A DNA stretch of 64,000 bases from Massilia sp. MS-15 (GCF_020176695.1 NZ_JAIWIA010000007.1:226298-290297); one strand, 5' to 3'; numbered from the stretch's first letter, positions 46,101 to 57,168 are shown. The notes: generated by a model not told the origin, from the letters alone. Numbers and translations: made by a program.

Positions 46101-46510
46101 TCCGCCGCCAGCGCCTCGGCCTGGCGCTTTGCCTTGACGCGCGCCGCGCCGGCGTCGTCCTTCGCGGCGCGCGCGGCATCCTCACCCGCCCATTTCGCCT
46201 CCAGCCGCAGCTTGTCGCAGCGGCGGCGCTGCACGGCCGCGGCGCGTTCGGTGCGCGCGGCATCGCGTGCCGCCTTCTGTTCGCGCAACGCGCGCGCGCC
46301 TTCGATGTCCTGCACCAGGGCACTCTGGCGCGCCAGGCGGGCCAGGGTTTCCGGATCGGCGCCGCTGCTGGCGGCCGGCAGTTGCACCGCCGTCCGGCCG
46401 CAGGGGCGGTCGCTGTAGCTCGGCCTGCCATTCTCGATGCACTTGTAGACGGTTGCGGCGGCGGCCGGCCCGGCCAGGCAGCACAGCAGCAGAACGGGTA
46501 TTCTCAGCAT
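46088..46510 (-). CDS. Exported DUF4124-domain protein
   Basis: 140 residues. Signal peptide (MLRIPVLLLCCLAGPAAA, about 18 residues), then the DUF4124 core TVYKCIENGRPSYSDRPCG with its conserved Tyr-Lys-Cys and Pro-Cys, which often form a disulfide. A charged coiled-coil-like C-terminus with many Arg, Ala and Glu follows. Periplasmic, function unknown. Overlaps the permease gene by 13 bases. Confidence 0.75.
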   Translation of the reverse strand: MLRIPVLLLCCLAGPAAAATVYKCIENGRPSYSDRPCGRTAVQLPAASSGADPETLARLARQSALVQDIEGARALREQKAARDAARTERAAAVQRRRCDKLRLEAKWAGEDAARAAKDDAGAARVKAKRQAEALAAECPP

Positions 46511-46523
46511 GTCGTCTCCGGGA

Positions 46524-47933
46524 TCACAGGATTTTGCCGGGATTCATAATGCCGAGCGGGTCCAGCGCAGCCTTGATGGCACGCATCATGTCGAGTTCGA
46601 CGGCGCTCTTGTAGCGCACCAGTTCGCCACGCTTGAGCGCGCCGATGCCGTGCTCGGCCGAGATCGATCCGCCGAAGGCGGCCACGCCGTCGTACACGAT
46701 GCGGTTCACGCCCGGTTCCTGCGCCAGGAAGGCCGCGTGCGCGACGCCGGGTGGCGGCGCGACGTTGTAGTGCAGGTTGCCATCGCCCAGGTGGCCGAAG
46801 CAGACCACCTGGCAGCCCGGATGCGCCGCTGCCAGGGCGGCCCCGGTGCGCGCGATGAATTCCGGGATGGCGGACACCGGCAGCGAGATGTCGTGCTTGA
46901 TGTTCTTGCCGGCCGCGGCCTGGGCCAGCGGGATGTGTTCGCGCAGCTGCCACAGGCCGCGCGACTGGCCGAGCGAGCTTGCGACGACCGCGTCGCAGGC
47001 GACGCCCGCGTCCAGCGCGGCGCCGAGCGCACCCTCGAGCAGGCCGGCCGCGTGCGCATCCGATTCCTCGCTCGACAGTTCGACCAGGGCCGTGTACGGA
47101 GGCGGCGCGGCGAAGGGCCGCGGCAGGGCCGGGAACTGGCTGGCGACCAGGTCGAGGCAGAAGGCCGACATCAGTTCGTAGCCGGTCAGCGTGGCGCCGC
47201 AGCGCGCCTGCAGCAGGGACAGCAGGTCCAGCGCGTCTTGCGGCGTGTGCAGCGCCACCAGGGCGCTGCGGGCCGCCTTCGGTTGCGGATGGAGTTTCAG
47301 CACGGCGGCCGTGATGACGCCCAGCGTGCCTTCGGCGCCGATGAACAGGTCGCGCAGCGCATAGCCGGTATTGTCCTTGCGCAGGCCGCGCAGGCCGTCC
47401 CACACCTGGCCCTGTGCCGTGACCACTTCGAGGCCCAGGCACAGTTCGCGCATGTTCCCGTAGCGCAGCACGGCGGTGCCGCCCGCGTTGCTGGACAGGT
47501 TGCCGCCGATGGTGCAGCTGCCTTCGCTGGCCAGCGACAACGGGAACAGCATGCCGGCTTGCTGCGCGGCGGCCTGCGCATCGGCCAGGATGCAGCCTGC
47601 CTCCACCGTCATGCTGCCGTTGGCGGCATCGACCTGGCGGATCCGGTTCAGGCGCCGCAGCGAGAGCACGATGGCGCTGCCGCTGGCATCGGGCACGCTG
47701 CCCAGCACCAGCCCGGTGCGTCCGCCCTGCGGCACGATGGGCACCCGTTCGGCGGCGCAGGCCTGGACCACGGCGGCCACCTGCGCGGTGTCGGCCGGCA
47801 GCACCACGGCGCGCGCGCGGCCGGTGAAGCGGCCGCGCCAGTCTTCCAGGAAAGGCGCCATCGCGGCGGCATCGGCCAGGACATGGGGCGCGCCGACGAC
47901 CGCGCCGAGGCGCGCCAGCAGCGCCTCAGTCAT
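46524..47933 (-). CDS. FAD-binding oxidoreductase, D-lactate/2-hydroxyacid dehydrogenase type
   Basis: 469 residues. The PCMH-type FAD domain has PQGGRTGLVLGSVPD and SEGSCTIGGNLSSNAGGTAVLRYGN. The C-terminal FAD-linked oxidase domain has CFGHLGDGNLHYNV, with the His residues that bind the substrate carboxylate or metal, and ISAEHGIGALKRGEL. Related enzymes oxidise D-lactate, glycolate or D-2-hydroxyglutarate. The start at 47933 overlaps the end of the DUF2069 gene by 8 bases. Confidence 0.88.
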   Translation of the reverse strand: MTEALLARLGAVVGAPHVLADAAAMAPFLEDWRGRFTGRARAVVLPADTAQVAAVVQACAAERVPIVPQGGRTGLVLGSVPDASGSAIVLSLRRLNRIRQVDAANGSMTVEAGCILADAQAAAQQAGMLFPLSLASEGSCTIGGNLSSNAGGTAVLRYGNMRELCLGLEVVTAQGQVWDGLRGLRKDNTGYALRDLFIGAEGTLGVITAAVLKLHPQPKAARSALVALHTPQDALDLLSLLQARCGATLTGYELMSAFCLDLVASQFPALPRPFAAPPPYTALVELSSEESDAHAAGLLEGALGAALDAGVACDAVVASSLGQSRGLWQLREHIPLAQAAAGKNIKHDISLPVSAIPEFIARTGAALAAAHPGCQVVCFGHLGDGNLHYNVAPPPGVAHAAFLAQEPGVNRIVYDGVAAFGGSISAEHGIGALKRGELVRYKSAVELDMMRAIKAALDPLGIMNPGKIL

Positions 47934-48323
47934 GGGGCACTTTGACCTTGTCGAGCAGTTCCTTGGCCAGGCGCTTGGCTTCCTTCTTGTACGGATGCAG
48001 GAACAGCAGGGCGCAGGCGTAGTACACCACCACCAGCACGATCTCGCCGATCGCCATGGCGCGCGAGGCCGGCACGGTGTCGGCCCAGGCACGCACCACG
48101 CCTTCAGCGAAATACACGAGGATCACCATCGACGACCACTGCAGGGTGTACAGGTCGCGCTTGATGACGCCGCGCAGGGGCAGGAGCAGGGGCAGGGCTT
48201 TCAGGGCCAGCAGCGAGCCGCCCGGGTGCAGGGGCGCGACCAGTACTTCCCAGGCCACCAGCCAGCCGATGAGCCAGATCAGGCTCGCGATCGCTCCGGC
48301 ATGAAAGACTTTTGCGGTATCCA

Positions 48324-48324
<1 letters not shown>
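47926..48324 (-). CDS. DUF2069 membrane protein
   Basis: 132 residues with four membrane helices (about 8-28, 38-52, 62-80 and 92-112) and a basic tail with KKEAKRLAKELLDKV. The family is widespread in beta- and gammaproteobacteria and often adjoins wrbA, as here, with a 1-base overlap. Function unknown. Confidence 0.82.
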
Positions 48325-48968
<644 letters not shown>

Positions 48969-49008
48969 TCAATTGACATGCCCTTTGCGGGACGAATCGA
49001 ATAGCCGG

Positions 49009-50409
49009 ATGCTTTCCAGAACCCTCCACTCCCTGTCGGGCCGCAGCGGCACCGGCGAAGCCGCGGCGGCGCGCGGCCTGACGCCGGCCGGGCTGCGCGA
49101 CCTGCTGCGCTTCGCCCGGCGCCGCCTGCGCGAGGAAAGCCTGCCCCAGGTGGCGGGCAGCCTCACCTTCGCCACCACTCTGGCCCTGGTGCCGCTGCTG
49201 ACCATCGTGCTGGCGATCCTGACCACATTCCCCGTGTTCGACCAGCTGCGCGCGGCGCTCGACACCTGGTTCGTGCAGACCCTGATGCCGAAGGCGATCG
49301 CCAATACCATCAGCGCCAACCTGACCCAGTTCGCCAGCAAGGCCAAGGGCCTGTCGCTGCTGGGCGCGGCCGCGCTCCTGGTGACCACTACCGCGATGCT
49401 GGGCACGATCGAGCGCGCCTTCAACCAGATCTGGGGCGTGCGCCGTCCGCGTCCGTGGTCGCAGCGGCTGCTGGTGTACTGGGCCCTGATCACGCTCGGG
49501 CCGATCCTGGTCGGCCTCTCGCTGAGCGCGACGTCCCAGCTGTTTACGGCCACCGGCGGGCTGGCGCGCTCGCTGCCGCTGCTCGGTTCCCTGTTCTACA
49601 CCCTGGTGTCGGTGGCCCTGAGCACCGGCGCCTACACGCTGCTCTACATGGCGGTGCCGAACCGGCGCGTGCACTGGCGCGACGCCTTGTGGGGCGGGCT
49701 GGCCGCGGCCTGCGCGTTCGAGCTGGCCAAGCGCCTGTTCGCGCTGTTCATCGCCCAGTTCCCGAGCTATACGCTGATCTACGGCGCGCTGGCCGCGCTG
49801 CCCCTGTTCCTGGTCTGGATGTACCTGTCCTGGCTGATCACCCTGGTGGGCGCGGTGCTGGCGGCGGCGCTGCCGGTGGTGAAGTACGAGCGCTGGAAGC
49901 ACCGGCCCACCCCGGGCGGCATGTTCGTCGATGCGATGGCCGTGCTGAAGGTGCTGTACGACAGCGCCGTGACCAGCGGCAGCGCGCTGGTACCGGGCGC
50001 CGCGATCCGCGACCATACCCGGATCGGCTACGACGAGATGGGCATGCTGCTGGAGAAGATGGTCGCCGCCGGCTGGGTGGGACGGGTGCAGGACGAGGCG
50101 CCGCAGCGCGGGCGCTGGCAGCTTTGTGCGCAGGCCGGGGCCGGAGCTGGCGCTGCCGCCGACGGCTGGGTACTGCTGGCCGATCCGGCGCGCCTGCGCC
50201 TGGCGGACGTGTACCGCCTGTTCGTGTTCGACGCGGCCGGCGCGGATGGCGGCGCCGGCCAGCCGGTGCCGCGCGACGCGCTGGCGCTCGACACGGCGGC
50301 GCTGGCGCGGCGCGTCGAAGCGGCGGTGGAGCAGGGCCTGGACCAGAGCCTGGCCGGGCATTTCGGCGCCCACCCGGGCGCCCCCGGCGCGCCGGGTATT
50401 ACCAGCTGA
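49009..50409 (+). CDS. YihY/BrkB-family inner-membrane protein with C-terminal extension
   Basis: 466 residues. About six helices in residues 60-300 show the YihY pattern: LTFATTLALVPLLTIVLAIL, FNQIWGVRRPRPWSQRLLVYW and PLFLVWMYLSWLITLVGAVL. A soluble tail of about 150 residues contains a winged-helix-like stretch (DEMGMLLEKMVAAGWVGRV). The family was once mislabelled RNase BN; function is unknown. The start at 49009 (MLSRTLHSL) is preferred over upstream codons that run over the wrbA promoter. Confidence 0.82.
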   Translation: MLSRTLHSLSGRSGTGEAAAARGLTPAGLRDLLRFARRRLREESLPQVAGSLTFATTLALVPLLTIVLAILTTFPVFDQLRAALDTWFVQTLMPKAIANTISANLTQFASKAKGLSLLGAAALLVTTTAMLGTIERAFNQIWGVRRPRPWSQRLLVYWALITLGPILVGLSLSATSQLFTATGGLARSLPLLGSLFYTLVSVALSTGAYTLLYMAVPNRRVHWRDALWGGLAAACAFELAKRLFALFIAQFPSYTLIYGALAALPLFLVWMYLSWLITLVGAVLAAALPVVKYERWKHRPTPGGMFVDAMAVLKVLYDSAVTSGSALVPGAAIRDHTRIGYDEMGMLLEKMVAAGWVGRVQDEAPQRGRWQLCAQAGAGAGAAADGWVLLADPARLRLADVYRLFVFDAAGADGGAGQPVPRDALALDTAALARRVEAAVEQGLDQSLAGHFGAHPGAPGAPGITS

Positions 50410-50704
50410 GCTTTCCGCTCAGCATCTGCCAGTACATGACCCAGTCGGCGCGAAACGACAGCCAGGGCCGGGAAAACGAGGCCGGCCGGTTGTGTTCGTA
50501 GAAGAAGTGGCCGACCCAGGCGCCGCCATAGCCGGCGATGGGGGCGGCCAGCAGCCACCAGCCGTTGCGGGTGGCCAGCGCCAGCACGATCGCGGCGATC
50601 GCCGCCGTGGTACCGATGAAATGGGCGCGCCGGCAGCGCCGGTCGGCGTGCTGGCTCAGGTAGTAGGGATAGAACTCCGCGAAGCTGGCGTGGCGTGCAC
50701 TCAT
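50399..50704 (-). CDS. DUF962/Mpo1-like membrane protein
   Basis: 101 residues. FAEFYPYYLSQHADRRCRRAHFIGT and GYGGAWVGHFFYEHNRPASF carry the His residues conserved in the Mpo1-like family, whose yeast member is an iron-dependent dioxygenase of 2-hydroxy fatty acids. Two to three short helices. The convergent YihY gene overlaps its end by 11 bases, and its start overlaps the hydrolase gene by 4. Confidence 0.8.
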   Translation of the reverse strand: MSARHASFAEFYPYYLSQHADRRCRRAHFIGTTAAIAAIVLALATRNGWWLLAAPIAGYGGAWVGHFFYEHNRPASFSRPWLSFRADWVMYWQMLSGKLSW

Positions 50705-51525
50705 GGGATTTCCTGGAAGGGCAGCTTGGCGGCGAAGGCGGCCAGGCCTTCGCGCACCGCGTCGGACGCCTCCGCCATCATCTGGTGGCCGGCGTCGACG
50801 CCGAGGATGGTGCCATGCTTCACCGCGCCGGTCAGCAGGGCGGTGGAACGGGGCGGCGTCATCACGTCCTTCTTGCCGAGCACGAACAGCACCGGGCAGT
50901 CCAGCGCCGCCGCGGCGGCCTCGCCGCCGGCGTAGCGGTTGCAGGCCGCGAAATCGGTATGGAACAGCTGGTGCGGATTGCGCGCCGACATGCGCTGCAT
51001 CAGGCGGCGCGCCCCGCCCATCACCGAGAACCCGGGGCCGGGGAAGGACGGCTTGTGCGCGATCGACGAATGCGACCAGATGTTGACCATGTCGATCGCC
51101 GCCCCTTCGTCGCTGCGCGCAGTCTCGAGCAGGGTGTCGGACACCTTCATCGGGTAGGTGGTGCCGAGCAGCGCCAGGCCCGCGGCCATCCTAGGCGCGC
51201 GCGCCGCCGCTTCCAGCGCCACCAGCGAGCCCATGCTGTGTCCGGCCAGCAGCGCGCGCCGCACGCCGGCCGCGGCCAGCAGGGCCAGGATCCAGTCCGC
51301 CATCGCTTCCACGCTGGCCAGGGCCGGGCCGGCGCTGCGGCCGTGGCCGGGCAGGTCGGGCGCCAGCACGGCGTAGCCGTGGTGGGCCAGGTAGCGGCTC
51401 TGCAGGGCCCACACCGAGTGGTCGTTCTGGGCGCCATGGATCAGCACGATGGCTGGCAGCGCCCGGTCGAAGGCCTTGCCGCCGGTATACGCATAGGCCG
51501 GGAGGCCGTGGATCTCGTACTGCAT
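50701..51525 (-). CDS. Alpha/beta hydrolase
   Basis: 274 residues. HGAQNDHSVWALQ near the N-terminus is the oxyanion region. The nucleophile elbow is GHSMGSLVA (about residues 96-104), the acid is likely in LFVLGKKDVMTPP, and the His is in VDAGHQMMAE. Substrate unknown. It lies 1 base downstream of metY, so it is probably co-transcribed with a sulphur assimilation gene; homoserine acyl-ester chemistry is not implied. Confidence 0.83.
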   Translation of the reverse strand: MQYEIHGLPAYAYTGGKAFDRALPAIVLIHGAQNDHSVWALQSRYLAHHGYAVLAPDLPGHGRSAGPALASVEAMADWILALLAAAGVRRALLAGHSMGSLVALEAAARAPRMAAGLALLGTTYPMKVSDTLLETARSDEGAAIDMVNIWSHSSIAHKPSFPGPGFSVMGGARRLMQRMSARNPHQLFHTDFAACNRYAGGEAAAAALDCPVLFVLGKKDVMTPPRSTALLTGAVKHGTILGVDAGHQMMAEASDAVREGLAAFAAKLPFQEIP

Positions 51526-51526
51526 C

Positions 51527-52837
51527 TCAGGCTCCCTTCTGCGACAGTTTCAGGGCCCGCTTCAAGTCCTCGATCAGGTCGTCCGGGTCTTCCAGGCCGA
51601 CCGACAGGCGCATCGTCCCTTCGCCGATGCCGCTGGCCGCCAGCTGGTCCGCGGGCACCCGGAAGTGGGTGGTCGACGCCGGATGGATCACGAGCGACTT
51701 GGCGTCGCCCACGTTGGCCAGGTGCGAGAACAGCTGCAGGCTGTCGGCGAAGCGGCGGCCGGCCGCGCGGTCGCCCTTGAGGGTGAAGGTGAACACGGCA
51801 CCGCAGCCCCTGGGCAGCAGGCGCCGGGCCAGCGCGTGGTCCGGGTGCGACGGCAGTTCCGGATAGGACACCGCGCTCACCGCCGGGTGCGCGGCCAGGA
51901 ACGCGACCACGCGCCGGGTATTGGCGACGTGGCGTTCCATGCGCAGGCCGAGGGTCTCGATGCCCTGCAGGATGGCGAAGGCGTTGTGCGGGCTCATGGC
52001 CGCGCCGAAGTCGCGCAGGCCTTCGCGCCGGGCGCGCAGGGCGAAGGCGCCGACGGTGGATTCCTCGGCGAACACCATGCCGTGGAAGCCGTCATAGGGT
52101 TCGCACAGCTCCGGGAAGCGGCCGCTGCGCGCATGGGCCGCATCCCAGTCGAAGCTGCCGCCGTCGACCAGCAGGCCGCCGACCGCGGTGCCGTGCCCGC
52201 ACAGGAACTTGGTGGCCGAATGGAACAGCAGGTCGGCGCCCAGGTCGAAGGGGCGCTGCAGCCAGGGCGTGGTGAAGGTGGCGTCCACCATCAGCGGCAG
52301 GTCGTGCTCGTGCGCCAGCGCCGAGATGGCCGGAATGTCCAGCACGTCCAGGCCCGGGTTGCCCAGGCTTTCGCCGAACAGCAGCCGGGTGGTGGGCCGG
52401 ATCGCGGCGCGCCAGGCATCGAGGTCGCGCGGGTCGACGAACGTGGTCTCGATGCCGAAGCGGCGCATCGTGTAGTGCAGCAGGTTGTGGGCGCCGCCGT
52501 ACAGGGCGCGCGAGGCCACCACGTGGCTGCCGGCCCCGGCGATGGTGGCCAGGCCCAGGTGCATCGCGGCCTGGCCGCTGGCGGTGGCGATCGCGGCCAC
52601 GCCGCCCTCGAGCGCGGCGATGCGTTCCTCCAGCACCGCATTGGTCGGGTTCGAGATGCGCGAATAGACGTGGCCCGCGCTCTCCATGTTGAACAGCGCC
52701 GCCGCATGGTCCGAGTCGCGGAACGCGAACGCGGAGGTGAAATGGATCGGCGTGGCGCGCGCGCCGGTGGCCGGGTCGGGCGTGCTGCCCGCGTGCAGGG
52801 CCAGGGTGTCGAAGCCGGGGTACTGGGGACCGCTCAT
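51527..52837 (-). CDS. metY: O-acetylhomoserine sulfhydrylase/aminocarboxypropyltransferase (Cys/Met metabolism PLP enzyme)
   Basis: 436 residues. The N-terminal pattern FDTLALHAGSTPDPATGARATPIHFTSAFAF marks the MetY branch of the gamma family. Other motifs are YSRISNPTN, ASGQAAMHL and the Schiff-base Lys in HSATKFLCGHG (about residue 210). MetY joins sulfide to O-acetylhomoserine to give homocysteine in direct-sulfhydrylation methionine synthesis. The gene could also be a close relative with another nucleophile. Confidence 0.85.
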   Translation of the reverse strand: MSGPQYPGFDTLALHAGSTPDPATGARATPIHFTSAFAFRDSDHAAALFNMESAGHVYSRISNPTNAVLEERIAALEGGVAAIATASGQAAMHLGLATIAGAGSHVVASRALYGGAHNLLHYTMRRFGIETTFVDPRDLDAWRAAIRPTTRLLFGESLGNPGLDVLDIPAISALAHEHDLPLMVDATFTTPWLQRPFDLGADLLFHSATKFLCGHGTAVGGLLVDGGSFDWDAAHARSGRFPELCEPYDGFHGMVFAEESTVGAFALRARREGLRDFGAAMSPHNAFAILQGIETLGLRMERHVANTRRVVAFLAAHPAVSAVSYPELPSHPDHALARRLLPRGCGAVFTFTLKGDRAAGRRFADSLQLFSHLANVGDAKSLVIHPASTTHFRVPADQLAASGIGEGTMRLSVGLEDPDDLIEDLKRALKLSQKGA

Positions 52838-53031
52838 CTTGGTGACTCATCCGTGAAGCGCGCCGCGCGGCGCGATGGCCCGCATCGTAGCACCAAATTA
52901 TATTTGCGCAACATGCGCCGGCGGGGGCGGCCGTGCGAGGCTGGATTTTTTGGCGGGCATCGGCTACAGTCAGCCTTATGAATCAAGCAAATATTGCAGC
53001 AATCACCAACCAACCGGACGGGGTGGCCACC

Positions 53032-53484
53032 ATGAAAGTCTCCGAGATCCTGCAGGTGAAAGGCGAAATCCTCTATACCGTCACGCCCGACATGCCGCTG
53101 GTGCAGGCGGCCGCGACGATGGCGGAAAAGGACATCGGCTCGCTGGTCGTCATGGAATACGGCGACCTGGTCGGGATGCTGACCTTCCGCGAAGTGATCA
53201 AGGAACTGCATGCCGGTGGCGGCGCGCTCGGCAGCGGCACCGTGCGCAAGGTGATGGACGACAGCCCGATCACCGTCACCCCGGACACCGAAGTCAACGA
53301 GGTACGCCGCATCATGCTGGAAAAGCACGCGCGCTACCTGCCCGTGATGAACGCCCGCACCCTGCTGGGCGTGATTTCCTTCTACGACGTGGCCAAGGCG
53401 GTGCTGGAAGCGCAAAGCTTCGAGAACCGCATGCTGAAGGCGTATATCCGCGACTGGCCGGCGGAGCAGGCGGCGGAAGACTGA
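53032..53484 (+). CDS. Tandem CBS-domain protein
   Basis: 150 residues made of two CBS motifs (about 8-62 and 75-128). DIGSLVVMEYGDLVGMLTFREV and HARYLPVMNARTLLGVISFYDV are the paired strand-helix units that bind adenosyl ligands such as AMP or ATP. The start at 53032 (MKVSEILQVKG) has GGGGTGG upstream and matches family starts; an ATG at 52978 has no ribosome site. A stand-alone energy-sensing regulator is likely. Confidence 0.88.
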   Translation: MKVSEILQVKGEILYTVTPDMPLVQAAATMAEKDIGSLVVMEYGDLVGMLTFREVIKELHAGGGALGSGTVRKVMDDSPITVTPDTEVNEVRRIMLEKHARYLPVMNARTLLGVISFYDVAKAVLEAQSFENRMLKAYIRDWPAEQAAED

Positions 53485-53557
53485 GTTGTTGGCGCCGGAC
53501 TACCCGGCGTCCATAGCGTCGATCGGGGCTGGCGCGGCTGTTCGGCTGCTGGCGATC

Positions 53558-53588
53558 ACCGCGTGGGCGGAGGATCCGCCCACCCTAC
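53558..53588 (-). repeat. GTAG-type REP palindrome, copy 7
   Basis: On the minus strand GTAGGGTGGGCGGA, TCC loop region, then TCCGCCCACGCGGT. Its TAG is the stop codon of the REC-GGDEF-EAL gene. Short-loop form. Confidence 0.82.
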
Positions 53589-55861
53589 GCGGCTTCGATC
53601 AGCTTGCGCTTGCCGAGCCAGGCCTGCAGGTCTTCCGGCGACATCGGGCGCGCGTACAGGAAGCCCTGTGCCAGCGGGCAGCCCAGCGAGCGCAGGATGT
53701 GGGCCTGGCGCTCGTCCTCGACCCCTTCCGCGATCACCGACAGGCCCAGGTTGCGGCCCAGCTGGATCACCATTTCCGCGATGCTGCTGCCACGCGCCGA
53801 GCCGGTGATCTCGGTGACGAAGGTGCGGTCGATCTTGAGCCGGTCCACCTGCAGGCGCTGCAGGTGCGAGAGCGACGAGAAGCCGGTGCCGAAGTCGTCG
53901 ATCGCGATCGACACCCCGGTGCGCTTGACCTGGGCCAGTTTCTCGACCAGCAGGGCCGGCTCCTCCATCGCCATCGATTCCGTGATTTCCAGCTCCACGT
54001 ACTCCGGCGGCGCGCCGGTCTGGACCAGCGCGCGGCGCAGCATCTCGACGAACTGCGGATGGCGGAACTGGACTTGGGATACGTTGACCGACATCGTGAG
54101 CGTCCGGTATCCGGCCGCGCGCAGACGCACCAGCTCGGCCAGGGCCTGGCGCAGTACCCATTCGCCGATGTCGACGATCAGGCCCGAGTACTCGGCGATC
54201 GGGATGAAGCGGTCCGGCCCGATCAGGCGGCCATCCTCGGTGCGCCAGCGCAGCAGCGCCTCGGCGCCGAAGGCGCGGTCGGTGGCCAGGTCGACCTGGG
54301 GTTGGTAGGCCAGGAACAGCTCGCCACGCTGGAAGCCGCTGCGCAGCGCGTGCATCATGCTCACCCGCTCGCGGATCTCGACGCCCATGCTGCGCGAAAA
54401 ATAGAAATGGCCGGCGCGCCGCTGCGACTTGGCGCGCTTGAGCGCGATGTCGGCATCCTTCAGGGCGTCGGCGCCGGTGCCGTCGTGTTCGCCGAGCCGC
54501 ACCAGGCCCAGCGTGCAGGCCACCTGCACATCCTGGCCGTCGATGTGGAAGGGCACCCGGAACAGGGTCTGGATCGCGGCCGGCTGCACGGTGGCGGCAT
54601 CGCCCAGCACGCAGAACACGTCGCCGCCGATGCGCGCCAGCTCCAGCCTGCCCGGGCCACCATCCTGCAGGCGCGATTTCAGGCGCCGGCCGACGGCGGC
54701 CAGCAGCAGGTCGCCGAAATGGTGGCCGAGGGCGTCGTTGGTTTCCGCGAAGTGGTCGAGATCGACCAGCGCCAGAATGGCCGTGGCGCGCCGCGGTCCG
54801 GCCAGCACGGCGTCGATCAGCTCGACCATGCGGGTACGGTTGGGCAGGCCGGTGAGTCCGTCGCGGAAGGCCGCGTGGTTCAGGTGGGTCACCAGTTCCA
54901 CGTTGTCGAGCCCGACGGCCACCATGCTGGCGAACACCTCGAGCAGGCGCCGCTCCAGCTCGCTCGGCTGGCGGCCGAAGGGGATGCAGGCGCCGAAGTC
55001 GCGTCCGGCCTTGCCCGGGAAGTGCAGCGCCAGCCAGCCCTCGGCCGCAGCCCCGCTCTCCCCGCGCAGGGCACGCGCAGCCGCCGCCGCCAGGGCGGGA
55101 TGGCGCTGCGGGTCCAGTTCGGCGCCGGCCAGGCTCGCCTCGGCGCCGGCCGCGGCGACCACCCGCAGCAATTCCGGGCGGGCAGCGCCGGCCTCGCGCA
55201 CGCACAGCACGCCGCCCGCTTCCTGGCCGAGCAGGGTGGCAGCCTGGCGCAGCACGCCCTGGGCCACGTCGCCCACGCCGTGCAGGGTCATCAGCTGGGT
55301 GCCAGCCGACAGGATGTGTTCCAGGCCGGCGCGGCTGGCGTCCAGCGCGCGCAGCTGCTGGTAGGAACGCACCGCGGCCGCGATCGCCGTGTACAGCTTG
55401 GTGCGCGTGAGTTCGGACTTGGTGCGGTAGTCGTTGATGTCATAGCCGCGGATCGCCTCGAGTTCCGGCGCGTAGCCCGGCTGGCCGGTGCGCAGGATGA
55501 TGCGGACGTCGATCATGCCAAGCTCCTCGCGGATCTGGCGCACCAGCTGCAGGCCGGCGTCGGGGCGCTCCATCACCACGTCGAGCAGGACCACGGCGAT
55601 GTCGGGATCGCGCGCGAGCAGGGCGTAGGCTTCGGCGGCCGAATGCGCATGCAGGAATTCCAGCGGGCGGCCCTGCATCTCGACGTTCTGGAGGGCGAAG
55701 GTGGTACTGGTGTGGACGTCGGCGTCGTCGTCGACGATCAGGATACGCCAGCTGGCCCGCGCTGCGCAGGGCGCGGAGGATGGGGGCGCCACGGCCTCGT
55801 CGGCGAAGACCAGGTCGTCCTGGTCACTCGGGTCGCCCGGGGGCGTCATCGGGGCAGGCAT
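53585..55861 (-). CDS. Response regulator with degenerate GGDEF and intact EAL domains (c-di-GMP phosphodiesterase)
   Basis: 758 residues. The REC domain is at about 38-160 with acceptor Asp94 (VVLLDVVME). A DUF3369/GAF-like sensor follows (about 165-330). The GGDEF domain has GGDVF near residue 413, losing the catalytic Glu, so synthesis of c-di-GMP is unlikely. The EAL domain has GAEALLRW near 534, [37 protein letters not shown] and AEGVE, so hydrolysis is likely. A phosphorylation-controlled phosphodiesterase is inferred. The stop codon TAG at 53585-53587 belongs to a REP repeat. Confidence 0.92.
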   Translation of the reverse strand: MPAPMTPPGDPSDQDDLVFADEAVAPPSSAPCAARASWRILIVDDDADVHTSTTFALQNVEMQGRPLEFLHAHSAAEAYALLARDPDIAVVLLDVVMERPDAGLQLVRQIREELGMIDVRIILRTGQPGYAPELEAIRGYDINDYRTKSELTRTKLYTAIAAAVRSYQQLRALDASRAGLEHILSAGTQLMTLHGVGDVAQGVLRQAATLLGQEAGGVLCVREAGAARPELLRVVAAAGAEASLAGAELDPQRHPALAAAAARALRGESGAAAEGWLALHFPGKAGRDFGACIPFGRQPSELERRLLEVFASMVAVGLDNVELVTHLNHAAFRDGLTGLPNRTRMVELIDAVLAGPRRATAILALVDLDHFAETNDALGHHFGDLLLAAVGRRLKSRLQDGGPGRLELARIGGDVFCVLGDAATVQPAAIQTLFRVPFHIDGQDVQVACTLGLVRLGEHDGTGADALKDADIALKRAKSQRRAGHFYFSRSMGVEIRERVSMMHALRSGFQRGELFLAYQPQVDLATDRAFGAEALLRWRTEDGRLIGPDRFIPIAEYSGLIVDIGEWVLRQALAELVRLRAAGYRTLTMSVNVSQVQFRHPQFVEMLRRALVQTGAPPEYVELEITESMAMEEPALLVEKLAQVKRTGVSIAIDDFGTGFSSLSHLQRLQVDRLKIDRTFVTEITGSARGSSIAEMVIQLGRNLGLSVIAEGVEDERQAHILRSLGCPLAQGFLYARPMSPEDLQAWLGKRKLIEAA

Positions 55862-56064
55862 GCGCTACTTCTCCAGTATTGCTTTGGCATTGGTGCTCCC
55901 AGTATATATTGATTTGTCGAGCCAACGGCTTCGAATCGACGACTGCCGGCAGAAATGTATCTTTGCGGCAACTATGTCAACGGCGGCGGACGCAGGCCCC
56001 CGCCCTCGGCGGTGGCGCAGGACTGGTAGAATTCCAGGTCCCACATTTCGACGATTGGCCCATC

Positions 56065-57159
56065 ATGTCCGGCAATTCCTTCGGCAAGCTGTTCACCGTT
56101 ACCACCTTTGGCGAGTCGCACGGGCCGGCGATCGGTTGCGTCATCGACGGCTGCCCGCCCGGCATGGCGCTGTCCGAAGCCGACATCCAGCCCGAGCTCG
56201 ACCGCCGCAAGCCGGGCACCTCGCGCCACGTGACCCAGCGCCAGGAAGCGGACCGGGTGCAGATCCTGTCCGGCGTCTACCAGGGCGTGACCACCGGCAC
56301 CCCGATCGCGCTCCTGATCCACAACGAGGACCAGCGCAGCAAGGACTACGGCAACATCACCGAGACCTTCCGTCCCGGCCATGCCGACTACACCTACTGG
56401 CAAAAGTACGGCGTGCGCGATCCACGCGGCGGCGGGCGTTCTTCGGCGCGCCTGACGGCGCCGGTGGTCGGCGCTGGCGCGGTGGCCAGGAAGTGGCTGC
56501 GCGAGCACCACGGCGTCGAGCTGTTCGGCTGCATGCGCCAGCTGGGCGACATCGAGGTGCCGTTCGAGTCCTTCGAGCACGTGCATGCGAATCCGTTCTT
56601 CGCGGCCAGTGCCGACGCGGCCCTGCTGGCGCGCATGGAGGCCGAGATGGACGCGCTGCGCCGTGCGGGCGACTCGATCGGCGCGCGCATCGACGTGGTG
56701 GCGCGCGGCGTGCCGGTCGGCTGGGGCCAGCCGATCTACGACAAGCTCGACGCCGACATCGCCTACGCGATGATGGGGATCAATGCGGTGAAGGGGGTGG
56801 AAATCGGCGCCGGCTTCGCCGCGGTGGCGCAGAAGGGCACGGAACACGGCGACGAACTGACCCCGGAGGGCTTCGTCGGCAACAACGCGGGCGGGGTGCT
56901 GGGCGGGATTTCGACCGGCCAGGACATCACGGTCTCGATCGCGATCAAGCCGACCTCGTCGATCCGCACGCCGCGCCGCTCGATCGACAAGGATGGCAAG
57001 CCGCTACTGGTCGAGACCCATGGCCGGCACGACCCCTGCGTGGGAATCCGCGCCACCCCGATCGCCGAGGCGATGCTGGCGCTGGTGCTGGTCGACCATG
57101 CGCTGATGCAGCGCGCGCAGTGCGGCGACGTGCGGGTGCAGACGCCGCGCCTGCGCTGA
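56065..57159 (+). CDS. aroC: Chorismate synthase
   Basis: 364 residues. The last common step of aromatic amino-acid synthesis: EPSP to chorismate with reduced FMN. Family signatures: [18 protein letters not shown] at the N-terminus, [23 protein letters not shown] and [15 protein letters not shown]. The start [10 protein letters not shown] fits the family exactly; longer upstream frames are not used. It ends 9 bases before the convergent HDOD gene. Confidence 0.97.
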   Translation: MSGNSFGKLFTVTTFGESHGPAIGCVIDGCPPGMALSEADIQPELDRRKPGTSRHVTQRQEADRVQILSGVYQGVTTGTPIALLIHNEDQRSKDYGNITETFRPGHADYTYWQKYGVRDPRGGGRSSARLTAPVVGAGAVARKWLREHHGVELFGCMRQLGDIEVPFESFEHVHANPFFAASADAALLARMEAEMDALRRAGDSIGARIDVVARGVPVGWGQPIYDKLDADIAYAMMGINAVKGVEIGAGFAAVAQKGTEHGDELTPEGFVGNNAGGVLGGISTGQDITVSIAIKPTSSIRTPRRSIDKDGKPLLVETHGRHDPCVGIRATPIAEAMLALVLVDHALMQRAQCGDVRVQTPRLR

Positions 57160-57168
57160 GGGGGACGT

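Noticed and set aside
42777..46418. A 1213-codon open frame antisense to the FtsX permease
   Set aside because: A shadow frame rich in Gln, Gly, Arg and His with no domain; the permease on the minus strand is well supported.
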